Below are positions 13,760 to 23,353 of a stretch of DNA of 30,862 nucleotides, one piece after another. The notes under the pieces were generated by a model. It had not been told where the DNA came from. It did not search any database and was given only the letters and a program-made list of their open reading frames with translations. Numbering within the stretch: position 1 is the stretch's first letter; every line of letters starts with the position of its first letter. Made by a program: the position numbers and the translations under genes. Origin of the DNA: Caulobacteraceae bacterium UBA5005 (GTDB taxonomy: Bacteria; Pseudomonadota; Alphaproteobacteria; Caulobacterales; Caulobacteraceae); assembly GCA_002398405.1 (NCBI GenBank), contig DGYN01000152.1, positions 1 through 30,862 on the forward strand, in the 5' to 3' direction.

Positions 13760-14527
13760 TCATACCTGTCTCTTGATCGCCGCCCGCTCGACCGCGCCCA
13801 TCAAGGTCCAGCCATGGGGCCGCAATAGCTCCACCGGATCGAACCGCGCTTTGTAGGCCATCTTCTCCGAGCCGGTGACCCAATAGCCCAGATAGACGTA
13901 TGGAATGGACGCCAGGCCCGCCTGGATGACGTGATCCAGGATCATGAACGAGCCCAGGCTGCGCCGCGCCTCGCTGGGGTCAAAGAAGCTGTAGACCAGC
14001 GACAGGCCGTCGGCGAGCGCATCCACCAGCACGCAGGCGATCAGTGGCCCCGGGCCCTCATCCGTTCCCTTGGCGCGATACTCCACGATGTGGGTGCGCA
14101 CCGCCGTATCCTCGATCATCGCCACATAGTCCGGCCAGGTCATGTCGGCCATGCCGCCTTCGGGGTGGCGGGCGTGGAGGTAGCGGCGCAGCAGGTCGAA
14201 CTGTTCGGTGGTGGCCTCAGCCTCGACCAGATGGCGGGTGAGGTCCTCGTTGCGGTCTAGGATCCGCCGCTCTGACCGCGAAAACACATAGGCCTCGGCC
14301 GGAATCCGCGCCGAGACGCAGGCCTCGCAGGCCTCGCAAGCCGGGCGATAGGCGATGTTCTGCGACCGGCGAAAGCCGCCCTGCGTCAGGGCATCGTTCA
14401 CCGTCGCGCCGTCGGACAGCGGCAGGTGCGCGAAAACCTTCCGCTCGAACTTGCCGGCCAGATACGGGCAGGGCTGAGGCGCGGTCAGGAAAAACCGCAA
14501 CTGCCGGGTTGGAAAAAGCTGACTCAC
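13760..14527 (-). CDS. bpt: Aspartate/glutamate leucyltransferase (N-end rule)
   Basis: Bpt/Ate family aminoacyl-tRNA-protein transferase, 255 aa. It attaches leucine from Leu-tRNA to proteins with N-terminal Asp or Glu, marking them for ClpS/ClpAP degradation. Characteristic blocks are CPYLAGKFERKVFAHL (N-terminus), the Cys cluster YRPACEACEACVSARI (about 62-75), RRYLHARHPEGGM, and the carboxy-terminal LGYWVTGSEKMAYKARFDPVELL. Length is normal (about 240-255 aa). The start is GTG at 14525-14527 with a weak RBS. The gene is separate from clpS, which is not in the window. Arginyl specificity is less likely in a bacterial enzyme of this type. Confidence 0.93.
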   Translation of the reverse strand: MSQLFPTRQLRFFLTAPQPCPYLAGKFERKVFAHLPLSDGATVNDALTQGGFRRSQNIAYRPACEACEACVSARIPAEAYVFSRSERRILDRNEDLTRHLVEAEATTEQFDLLRRYLHARHPEGGMADMTWPDYVAMIEDTAVRTHIVEYRAKGTDEGPGPLIACVLVDALADGLSLVYSFFDPSEARRSLGSFMILDHVIQAGLASIPYVYLGYWVTGSEKMAYKARFDPVELLRPHGWTLMGAVERAAIKRQV

Positions 14528-14584
14528 AGCCCGTGACGCCCTCTAGAGACTCCGACACATTCCGGAGCGCGAGAACAGATTAGG

Positions 14585-14609
14585 TCAAAAGCTGCGGCCC
14601 GCCGCAAGC
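14585..14609 (-). terminator. motB terminator
   Basis: Immediately after the motB stop, the minus strand reads a GC-rich hairpin (gcttgcgg / ccgcagc with one bulge, loop cggg) followed by tttt. The hairpin abuts the stop codon at 14610-14612. Confidence 0.65.
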
Positions 14610-15503
14610 CTAAAGCCCATCCGGCGGCAGAACCGGCGCTTCACGCAGCAGAACGATGGCGATCCGGCGGTTGCCGGCCAATTGCGGGTCGTCCGGATAG
14701 AGCGGATCCGAATTGGCCTTGCCGGACACTTGATAGACGCGGTCCTTGTTGACGCCGCGCCCTTCCATGATCTGGCGCGAGGCGTTGGCGCGGGCGGCGC
14801 TCAGCGACCAGTCGCCGTCGGCGGTGCGGCCATTGCTCCCAACGCTGGTGTGGCCGGAAATCGTCACGCGGTTGGGCAGCTGGTTGACCACCTTGGCCAC
14901 GGCCTGCAGCAGGACCTGGGCCCTGGGATTGGGCTTGGCCGAGCCCGTCTCGAACATCGAGCGGCCCTCCTGGTCGACCAACTGGATGCGCAGGCCCTCG
15001 GGCGTCTGGTCGATAATCAGCTGTTTGGAAAGCTCGGCCAGCTCCGGCATCGACTGCATGGCCTGGCGCAGGGACTGGGCCGCGCTCTGGAAGGAGGCTT
15101 CCTCCTTCTGAGCGAGCGCCTCGCGCAGTTCGTCCTCGCTGGCCTTGGAAAGACTGGTGGTGTCGCTCTGACCCTCGCGGGAGTTGTCGGGGCTTGGCGG
15201 GGCCAGGTTTTCGATGATCGTCTGCGAGCCGTCAGCCTTGGCGCCGTCATCGCCCAGCGACGTGCCGCCCAGGATGCCGCCGGCGCCAGAGGTCGTCTCG
15301 GAGACCGCTGCCGGCGCGAAATAGTCGGCGATGCCGCGCTTCTGCTCGGGGCTCGTCGTATTGATCAGCCACATCAGCAGGAAGAATGCCATCATCGCGG
15401 TCACGAAGTCGGCGTAAGCAACCTTCCAGGCGCCGCCGTGGTGGCCGCCGCCGACCACCTTCTTGACCTTCTTGATGGTGATTGTGGCTTCGCCGGACGA
15501 CAT
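14610..15503 (-). CDS. motB: Flagellar motor stator protein MotB
   Basis: Stator component that couples proton flow to flagellar rotation and anchors MotA to peptidoglycan. The 297-aa protein starts at the ATG behind caggggcc. One N-terminal membrane helix (about 28-48, AYADFVTAMMAFFLLMWLIN) carries the essential proton-accepting Asp32, the same number as in E. coli. A Ser/Gly/Glu-rich linker (about 60-150) follows, then an OmpA-like peptidoglycan-binding domain (about 170-285) with TISGHTSV and NRRIAIVLLR. A longer frame begins at 15542 but has no support. motA is not adjacent, as in other Caulobacterales. Confidence 0.95.
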   Translation of the reverse strand: MSSGEATITIKKVKKVVGGGHHGGAWKVAYADFVTAMMAFFLLMWLINTTSPEQKRGIADYFAPAAVSETTSGAGGILGGTSLGDDGAKADGSQTIIENLAPPSPDNSREGQSDTTSLSKASEDELREALAQKEEASFQSAAQSLRQAMQSMPELAELSKQLIIDQTPEGLRIQLVDQEGRSMFETGSAKPNPRAQVLLQAVAKVVNQLPNRVTISGHTSVGSNGRTADGDWSLSAARANASRQIMEGRGVNKDRVYQVSGKANSDPLYPDDPQLAGNRRIAIVLLREAPVLPPDGL

Positions 15504-15568
15504 CGATGGCCCCTGAGACTCAAGGCCGTAAGGATGCCGCAAGCGTGGTTAAGGGGATGTAACCCGGA

Positions 15569-15871
15569 TCAGACGCCCAGGTGCGTCACAAGGTACTCGA
15601 TGATCTTCCTCGCCTGGTCGGTGGAAATGTCGCTGCTGACCATGTTCTTGTACAAGGCCTCGGCTTCCTCGCGGGTGTATTTGACGTCCATCACCCGGCC
15701 CGCATCGTGGCAGTCCACACACACCTTCTTCACCAGGGCCGCGTTCGCTCCCGCCGGAAAGGGCGTGGCGTTCTTGTCCTCTTCGCTGAGCTCCTGGGCG
15801 CCTTGAGCGACCGACATCGCCATGGCGCAAAGGCTGAACGCGGCGGCTAGGGGAACGATCATTCTACGCAT
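15569..15871 (-). CDS. Small periplasmic monohaem cytochrome c
   Basis: A 100-aa protein with a Sec signal peptide (about 1-24) and one haem-binding motif CVDCH (Cys51, Cys54, His55). Met77 (LYKNMVSSDIS) is the likely sixth ligand, and the tail ARKIIEYLVTHLG is the C-terminal helix of class I cytochromes. Such short cytochromes often take electrons from a periplasmic dehydrogenase encoded beside them. Here it is the last gene of a three-gene unit behind a Tat-exported ThDP enzyme, with only 3 nt to the upstream gene and an SD (ctggag) within that gene's end. A redox-partner role is inferred from context. Confidence 0.88.
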   Translation of the reverse strand: MRRMIVPLAAAFSLCAMAMSVAQGAQELSEEDKNATPFPAGANAALVKKVCVDCHDAGRVMDVKYTREEAEALYKNMVSSDISTDQARKIIEYLVTHLGV

Positions 15872-15874
15872 CGG

Positions 15875-16315
15875 CTACTCCAGGGACGCTCCGAATTCCT
15901 CGTGCATATATTCCAGCCACCGGTCGTGAAGCATCAGGAAGACCTCATGGATCACCAGCATCAGTTTTTCGGCGGCCTCTGCCTCGCTCCCATCCTTGAG
16001 CCGCAGGCCGATGGAGACCTGCGATTTGCGGTTCTCGGCGAACAGCTCGAACTGCGCCGGGTCGACGCGCCGGTGGGGCGGCCGGTCGGCGGAGGCCAGG
16101 CCGCTCAGAAAAGCCCTGATCTCCCGGTCCATAGGACTGCGTGAAGGCACATTTGGGGCGACGTCGCGAAACACCAGGGTGCGGGTCTGCGGCTTCCATT
16201 GCAGCCGCATCGGCTTGTGGTTCATCCACAGGAAGCCGAAATCCCCCGAGACGGCCTGGAAATTCCGTAAAAGGCCCCGGCTGGCGTAGCCCTGCAGGAC
16301 ATCCTCAACCGTCAT
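15875..16315 (-). CDS. Uncharacterised protein between ThDP enzyme and cytochrome c
   Basis: A 146-aa protein of no family I recognise. It has no signal peptide or membrane helix, and the composition is that of a soluble alpha/beta protein. The middle has a strand-rich stretch (MRLQWKPQTRTLVFRDVAPNVP). The end is a helix (LMLVIHEVFLMLHDRWLEYMHEEFG) rich in aromatic and acidic residues. Its SD (aaagga) overlaps the stop region of the ThDP gene 9 nt upstream, so translation is likely coupled. It could be a cytosolic maturation or folding partner for the Tat substrate (a REMP-like role), but that is speculation from position and lack of signal. Confidence 0.8.
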   Translation of the reverse strand: MTVEDVLQGYASRGLLRNFQAVSGDFGFLWMNHKPMRLQWKPQTRTLVFRDVAPNVPSRSPMDREIRAFLSGLASADRPPHRRVDPAQFELFAENRKSQVSIGLRLKDGSEAEAAEKLMLVIHEVFLMLHDRWLEYMHEEFGASLE

Positions 16316-16324
16316 CGCTGTCCT

Positions 16325-18277
<1,953 letters not shown>

Positions 18278-18363
18278 CTGCGCTTCCCCCGAAACCTTTT
18301 TGGCGATTTGTCAGCCATTATGCGCCCCCATCGGAACACGCGAATTACGGAGGCGCAACAACC

Positions 18364-19533
18364 CTAAGACCGTCGGCGCGTCCCGATGACGACCGCCGCG
18401 GCGGCCAGCAGCAACAGGGGCGCGGCGGCCAGGTTCAGCCCGCGCCAGCCGAACGCCTCGGTCAGCATGCCCGCCGACAGCGAGGCGATGGCGGAAAGGC
18501 CCACGATCAGGAAGTCGTTCAGCGCCTGGACCTTGGCGCGCTCTGAGGGGCGATAGGTCTGCGTCAGAAGCGTGCTGCCGCCGATGTAGAGGAAGTTCCA
18601 GCCAATCCCCAGCAGGACCAGGCCCGACAGATAGTGCGGCATCTCGTAGCCGGAGAGGGCGAAGGCGATGTGGGACAGCAGGGCCCCGACGCCCGCCAGC
18701 ATCATCACCGTCAGCCCCAGCCGCTTCACCAGCCAGCCGGTGAAGAAGGAGGGCACGAACATCCCCAGGACGTGCCACTGAATCACGAACGCCGCGTCCG
18801 ACACCGCGTGGTCATGCGCCACCATGGAGATCGGCGTCGCCGTCATCACCAGGGTCATGACAGAGGCGCCGGTGGCCGCGCCGATCACCGCCGCCAGAAA
18901 GCGTGGCTGGCGCATGATCTCGGGCAGCGGGCGGGCGGGCAGGGCGCTATCCCCAATCTGCGCCGGGGCGGGCAGGCGCGTTCCCGAAAAGACCAGAGTG
19001 GCCAGCAGGCTCAGGCCCGCCACCACCAGGAACGATCCGGCGTAGGCCCCGCCCGGCAAGGCGTCACGCCCCCAGGCGCCCAGGTTCGGTCCGGCGACGG
19101 CGGCCACCACGCCGCCCGCCACCACGAAGGAAATCGCGCGGCTGCGGAATTCCGGGCTCGCGGCCTCGGCGGCGGCGAAGCGGTAGAACTGGGCGAACCC
19201 GCCATAGGCGCCCACCAGCAGGATGCCGGCGCAGAGCAGGGCGAAACTGCCCGCCCAGAGACCGGCCGCCGCGGCCAGACCGCCGGTGATCCCGAACAGG
19301 GTCCCGATCAGGAACCCCGTCCGCCGGCCGAACTTCCCCATCAGCAGCGAAGCCGGGATGGTGGCGATCAAGGTGCCGATAGCCATGAAGGCGATGGGCA
19401 GGGTGGCGAGCGCGGGGCTTGGCGCAAGGCTCGCGCCGGCCAGGCCCCCGACCGTCACCACCAGCACCGGGCACGTCTGGAAGAGCGCCTGGGCCGTCGC
19501 GAGCGAGAAAACGGCGCCGCGCTCGCCGGTCAT
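18364..19533 (-). CDS. Major facilitator superfamily transporter
   Basis: A 389-aa inner-membrane transporter with about 12 hydrophobic helices. The family loop between helices 2 and 3 appears as LLMGKFGRRTGFLIGT (about 63-78), and a second-half counterpart is GWLVKRLGLTVMM. The compact length, short loops and absence of a long central loop suggest a drug- or metabolite-type MFS exporter (YfmO/YnfM-like), but substrate cannot be deduced. It overlaps the hemB stop by 4 nt (ATGA), so it is translated from the hemB operon. That raises the possibility of a tetrapyrrole-related cargo, which is inference only. Confidence 0.88.
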   Translation of the reverse strand: MTGERGAVFSLATAQALFQTCPVLVVTVGGLAGASLAPSPALATLPIAFMAIGTLIATIPASLLMGKFGRRTGFLIGTLFGITGGLAAAAGLWAGSFALLCAGILLVGAYGGFAQFYRFAAAEAASPEFRSRAISFVVAGGVVAAVAGPNLGAWGRDALPGGAYAGSFLVVAGLSLLATLVFSGTRLPAPAQIGDSALPARPLPEIMRQPRFLAAVIGAATGASVMTLVMTATPISMVAHDHAVSDAAFVIQWHVLGMFVPSFFTGWLVKRLGLTVMMLAGVGALLSHIAFALSGYEMPHYLSGLVLLGIGWNFLYIGGSTLLTQTYRPSERAKVQALNDFLIVGLSAIASLSAGMLTEAFGWRGLNLAAAPLLLLAAAAVVIGTRRRS

Positions 19534-20543
19534 GCGCCCAGGAGTTTGGCTGCTCTTGGCGCGAAATAGGTGATCACCCCCGCCGCCCCGGCCCGCTTGA
19601 AGGCCCCAAGGCTCTCCAGCACCGCCCGGTCGCCATCAAGCCAGCCGTTGTTGGCGGCGGCCATGATCATCGCGTACTCCCCGGAAACCTGGAAGGCGAA
19701 GGTCGGCACGCGGAAGGCCTCGACCACCCGCTGGACGATGTCGAGATAGGGCATCCCCGGCTTGACCATGACCATGTCGGCGCCTTCCGAAAGGTCCATG
19801 GCGACCTCGCGCAGGGCCTCGTCGGTATTGGCCGGATCCATCTGATAGGTCTTCTTGTCGGCGGGGTTTTCGATGTCCCCCGAGCCCAGCTTCCCCGAGC
19901 CGATGGCGTCGCGATAGGGGCCGTAGAAGGCCGAGGCGTATTTGGCGGCGTAGGACATGATCAGCATGTCCTGATGCCCTTCGGTCTCCAGCATGGCGCG
20001 GAGGGCGGCGCAGCGGCCGTCCATCATGTCCGACGGCGCCAGGATATCGCAGCCCGCCTGCGCCTGCATCCGCCCCTGGCGGACCAGGGCCTCGACGGTG
20101 GCGTCATTGGCGATGCGGCCCGCCTCGATGATCCCGTCGTGGCCGTTGACGGTGAAGGGGTCGAGCGCCACGTCGCACATGATCCCGACCTCGGGGGCGG
20201 CGTCCTTCATGGCCTTCACGGCTCTGGCGACGATGTTGTCCGGATTGAAGGCCTCGGTCCCCAGGGCGTCCTTCTTGCGGCCGTCGACATGCGGAAAGAC
20301 GGCGATGGCGGGAATGCCCAGCGCCTTGGCCTCCTTGGCCGCCTTGGCGCATTCGGCGACCGACAGGCGCTCCATCCCCGGCATCGACGCCACCGGAACC
20401 TTGCCCTCTCCCTCATGCACCACCATCGACCAGATCAGGTCATTGGGGGTCAGCACGGTCTCGCGCACCAGCCGCCGGACCCAGTCGGTCTGGCGCAGGC
20501 GCCTGGGGCGGCTCATGGGGTAGGGGGCGATGGGGCCGGTCAT
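19530..20543 (-). CDS. hemB: Porphobilinogen synthase (5-aminolevulinate dehydratase)
   Basis: Condenses two 5-aminolevulinate molecules into porphobilinogen; cytosolic, second step after HemA. The 337-aa protein has Schiff-base lysines Lys201 (MSYAAKYASAFYGP) and Lys261 (MVKPGMPYLDIV). The active-site metal loop reads CDVALDPFTVNGHDG, with Ala126/Asp128/Asp136 where zinc enzymes have cysteines, so it belongs to the zinc-free (Mg or metal-independent) class. The start 2 nt after the upstream stop was chosen because extra upstream residues are unlike the family. It forms an operon with the preceding membrane protein and the following MFS gene. Confidence 0.96.
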   Translation of the reverse strand: MTGPIAPYPMSRPRRLRQTDWVRRLVRETVLTPNDLIWSMVVHEGEGKVPVASMPGMERLSVAECAKAAKEAKALGIPAIAVFPHVDGRKKDALGTEAFNPDNIVARAVKAMKDAAPEVGIMCDVALDPFTVNGHDGIIEAGRIANDATVEALVRQGRMQAQAGCDILAPSDMMDGRCAALRAMLETEGHQDMLIMSYAAKYASAFYGPYRDAIGSGKLGSGDIENPADKKTYQMDPANTDEALREVAMDLSEGADMVMVKPGMPYLDIVQRVVEAFRVPTFAFQVSGEYAMIMAAANNGWLDGDRAVLESLGAFKRAGAAGVITYFAPRAAKLLGA

Positions 20544-20545
20544 GG

Positions 20546-21010
20546 CTATCGGCTTTGGACGATCGGCTTTCCGGAGGCAAGACGGAAGAACCCATAGGCG
20601 GCGGCGCCGGAGAGCCACAGGCCTGACACCAGGGCCAGGACGATGGCGCTGGTCAGGAAGGTGAAGAGGGTGCGGGAATCGCCCATTTCACGGAACATCT
20701 GCTCCAGGTTCTCTATCCCGCCGCTCTGCGACCCGGCCTCGACCATCTCCATCACCCCGGTCACCAGGAAGGCCAGGGCCGAGCCCCCCGCCAGCAGCGC
20801 CAGGCCGAATCCGATCCAGAAAACCCAGATCTGATAGGCGTGGTGGCGGCGGACCAGGGGAACCGCCAGATCGCGTCTTGAGTGGGCGATGGCTACGGCG
20901 ATCAGAGCCGGGGCGCCGGCGAAGAAAACCGCAAAGAACAGAAGGCCATAGGCGAGGAAGGCAAGGTTGCGGTCCAGGTCAGGGCTGGCCGTGCGGTCCT
21001 CATAGGCCAT
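20546..21010 (-). CDS. Small polytopic membrane protein (DUF4870-like)
   Basis: A 154-aa protein with three predicted membrane helices (about 18-42, 68-92 and 120-142). An acidic stretch lies between the last two (MVEAGSQSGGIENLEQMFREMGD). The first helix region with LAYGLLFFAVFFAGAPALIAVAIAHSRRD, then RRHHAYQIWVFWIG, resembles DUF4870/Tic20-like small membrane proteins. Function is unknown. The ATG at 21010 has an SD (ggagaag), while the longer frame to 21136 lacks one. It is first in the operon with hemB, whose start lies 2 nt after its stop. Confidence 0.8.
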   Translation of the reverse strand: MAYEDRTASPDLDRNLAFLAYGLLFFAVFFAGAPALIAVAIAHSRRDLAVPLVRRHHAYQIWVFWIGFGLALLAGGSALAFLVTGVMEMVEAGSQSGGIENLEQMFREMGDSRTLFTFLTSAIVLALVSGLWLSGAAAYGFFRLASGKPIVQSR

Positions 21011-21162
21011 GCCGCTTCTCCAAACCCCGATTGGCGAAAGGTTGCCCGCAGCCGCCTCACGGCGCAACGCCGATGACGCAAGCGTGACAGAACCCTGTTC
21101 CCCGGAATGCGAACGGGCTATGCTGGCTGCAACCATAAGACCCCCCAGGAGGAGATCTAAAC

Positions 21163-21921
21163 TTGCGCAAGTCCCTGACCATTACCGCGGCCGCCGTGCT
21201 TTTGGCGACCAGCGCCCTCGCCACCGCGGCGATCAGCCAGAACCGCCTGCCGGTGTCGGCCAACACCAAGGCGGCCCTCGCCGACGCCGCCCGGCCCCAG
21301 GCCGACAAGGACCGCGACGCCGTCCGCGAACCGGCGGAAATGCTGGAATACGCGGGCATCAAGCGCGGATCGATCGTCGCCGAATTGATCCCCGGCGGCG
21401 GCTATTTCACCCGCATCTTCTCCAAGGCGGTCGGCCCGACGGGTCATGTCTACGCCTTCAACAACGCTCCGGCCGCCGGCCGCCCGGCGCCCGCCATCGC
21501 CGCGATCGCGGCGGATGCGAACTACAAGGACAACGTCACCGCCGTTCTCGGCCCGTTGCCGGAGATGAAGGCGCCCAAGCCCGTGGATGTCGTCTGGACC
21601 TCTCAGAACTATCACGACCTGCCGGTCGCGGCCCGCGGCCCGATCAACGACGCGGCCTTCAAAATGCTCAAGCCGGGCGGGACCTATATCGTCCTCGACC
21701 ATGCCGCCATCGTCGGCACCGGCACCTACGCCGCCGAGACCGGCAAGCACCGGATCGACGAAAACCAGGTGAAGCTTGAGGTTCTGAAGGCCGGCTTCAA
21801 GCTGGTCGGTGAAAACCAGATCCTTCGCAACCCGGCCGACGCGCGCACCTCCACGGTGTTCGAAAAGGCCCTGGGCCGCGACACCGATCAGTTCATCCTC
21901 AAGTTCCAGAAGCCGCGCTAG
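21163..21921 (+). CDS. Secreted methyltransferase-fold protein (COG4798-like)
   Basis: A 252-aa protein with a Sec signal peptide (MRKSLTITAAAVLLATSALA, cleavage near residue 26) ahead of a class I methyltransferase-like domain. The domain has LEYAGIKRGSIVAELIPGGGYFTRIFSKAVGPTG (motif I region, with AELIPGGGY in place of LDxGxGxG), GHVYAFN, and KMLKPGGTYIVLDHAA. Family members are called predicted methyltransferases, yet SAM is not expected in the periplasm, so the activity is doubtful. The start is TTG at 21163-21165, supported by aggaggag 8 nt upstream and by the signal peptide. It is monocistronic and divergent from the hemB operon. Confidence 0.85.
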   Translation: MRKSLTITAAAVLLATSALATAAISQNRLPVSANTKAALADAARPQADKDRDAVREPAEMLEYAGIKRGSIVAELIPGGGYFTRIFSKAVGPTGHVYAFNNAPAAGRPAPAIAAIAADANYKDNVTAVLGPLPEMKAPKPVDVVWTSQNYHDLPVAARGPINDAAFKMLKPGGTYIVLDHAAIVGTGTYAAETGKHRIDENQVKLEVLKAGFKLVGENQILRNPADARTSTVFEKALGRDTDQFILKFQKPR

Positions 21922-22034
21922 GGCGTCCTTTCGCCGCGCCTGGCCAGTTTTCAGGTGAAATATAACGGCGAAACGCGTCAGGTACGGTTCATGCTAGCTG
22001 CGTAAGGTCGCGCATAGCGTTATGGACACAGGTC

Positions 22035-22060
22035 TGGCGGGCGTGTCACAACGCCCGCCA
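22035..22060 (+). other. Perfect 10-bp hairpin in the hemA leader
   Basis: tggcgggcgt (22035-22044) and acgcccgcca (22051-22060) flank a 6-nt loop, ending 44 nt before the hemA start. No T-run follows (attatcgg), so it is not a clear terminator of the upstream gene. It may be a 5'-UTR structure or operator for hemA. The rest of 21922-22104 shows no other clear signal. Confidence 0.6.
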
Positions 22061-22104
22061 ATTATCGGGGACGTCAAAAGGCGCCTCGCTCGGGGAAGAT
22101 GGTT

Positions 22105-23331
22105 ATGGACTACAAGGCTGCGTTCAAGGCCGCTATTGAGCAAGTGAAGACCGAAGGGCGCTACCGCGTTTTCGCGGACCTTAAGCGTCACCGCGGCGCC
22201 TTTCCCCGTGCGACCTACACCGCCGAAGACGGCCACGAGAGCGAGATCACCGTCTGGTGCTCGAACGACTATCTCGGCCAGGGACAGAACCCGGTCGTCC
22301 TCGACGCCATGCATGAGGCCATCGACCTGACCGGCGCCGGCGCCGGCGGCACGCGCAACATCTCCGGCACCACCCATTATCACGTTCAGCTCGAGCAAGA
22401 GCTGGCCGACTGGCACGGCAAGGAAGCCGCCCTGCTGTTCACCTCGGGCTACGTCTCCAACGAGGCGACCCTTTCAACGCTCTACAAGATCCTGCCGGGC
22501 CTTATCATCTTCTCCGATGAGCTGAACCACGCCTCGATGATATCGGGGATCCGCAACGGCGGCGGCCATCGTCAGATCTTCCGGCACAACGACCTGGCTC
22601 ACCTCGAAGAACTGCTGCTCGCCGCCGATCCGGCCGCGCCCAAGCTGATCGCCTTCGAGAGCGTCTACTCCATGGACGGCGACATTTCCGACATCCCGGG
22701 GACCGTGGCGCTCGCCAAGAAGTACGGCTGCCTGACGTATATCGACGAAGTCCACGCGGTCGGCATGTACGGCCCTCGCGGTGGCGGCGTTTGCGAACGC
22801 GATGGCATGATGGGCGAAATCGACATCATCGAAGCCACGCTCGGCAAGGCCGTGGGCGTCATGGGCGGCTATATCGCAGCGACCGCGGAAATCTGCGACG
22901 CCATCCGCTCCTATGCGTCAGGCTTCATCTTCACGACCAGCCTGCCGCCGGCCCTGACCGCTGGCGCGCTCGCCTCGATCCGCCATCTGAAAGAGCACAA
23001 CGAACTGCGTGTCGCTCATCAGGAACGCGCCGAGACCCTGAAGGCCCGCCTGCGCGACATCGGCCTGCCGGTCATGCCCTCGATCAGCCACATCGTTCCG
23101 GTGATGGTTGGCGATCCCGTGCACTGCAAAATCATCTCGGACATGCTGCTGCGCGACTACGGCGTCTATGTGCAGCCGATCAACTACCCCACCGTCCCCA
23201 AGGGGACCGAGCGCCTGCGCTTCACCCCGACCCCGTTCCACACCGACGAGATGATGGACCACCTGGTGGCCGCCATGGACAAGCTGTGGGCCCACTGCAA
23301 CGTCAAGCGCATGGGCGGCTACGCCGCTTAA
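22105..23331 (+). CDS. hemA: 5-aminolevulinate synthase (C4 pathway)
   Basis: PLP-dependent condensation of glycine and succinyl-CoA to 5-aminolevulinate, committing step of haem synthesis in alphaproteobacteria. The 408-aa protein from this ATG places the active-site residues at the same numbers as R. capsulatus ALAS: His142 (DELNHASM), Asp214 and His217 (YIDEVHAVG), and Lys248 (ATLGKAVGVMGGY), which forms the PLP aldimine. The N-terminus MDYKAAFKAA is typical. An ATG at 22099 would add two residues, but ggggaag lies at better distance from 22105. Glycine may come from GlyA encoded nearby. The hemB gene is on the opposite strand 1.6 kb away. Confidence 0.97.
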   Translation: MDYKAAFKAAIEQVKTEGRYRVFADLKRHRGAFPRATYTAEDGHESEITVWCSNDYLGQGQNPVVLDAMHEAIDLTGAGAGGTRNISGTTHYHVQLEQELADWHGKEAALLFTSGYVSNEATLSTLYKILPGLIIFSDELNHASMISGIRNGGGHRQIFRHNDLAHLEELLLAADPAAPKLIAFESVYSMDGDISDIPGTVALAKKYGCLTYIDEVHAVGMYGPRGGGVCERDGMMGEIDIIEATLGKAVGVMGGYIAATAEICDAIRSYASGFIFTTSLPPALTAGALASIRHLKEHNELRVAHQERAETLKARLRDIGLPVMPSISHIVPVMVGDPVHCKIISDMLLRDYGVYVQPINYPTVPKGTERLRFTPTPFHTDEMMDHLVAAMDKLWAHCNVKRMGGYAA

Positions 23332-23353
23332 GGAAACCGCCTACTTCAAGACT

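Noticed and set aside
14682..15806. 374-codon plus-strand frame across motB and the cytochrome gene
   Set aside because: Antisense shadow. It has no domain or SD, and both minus genes have decisive motifs.
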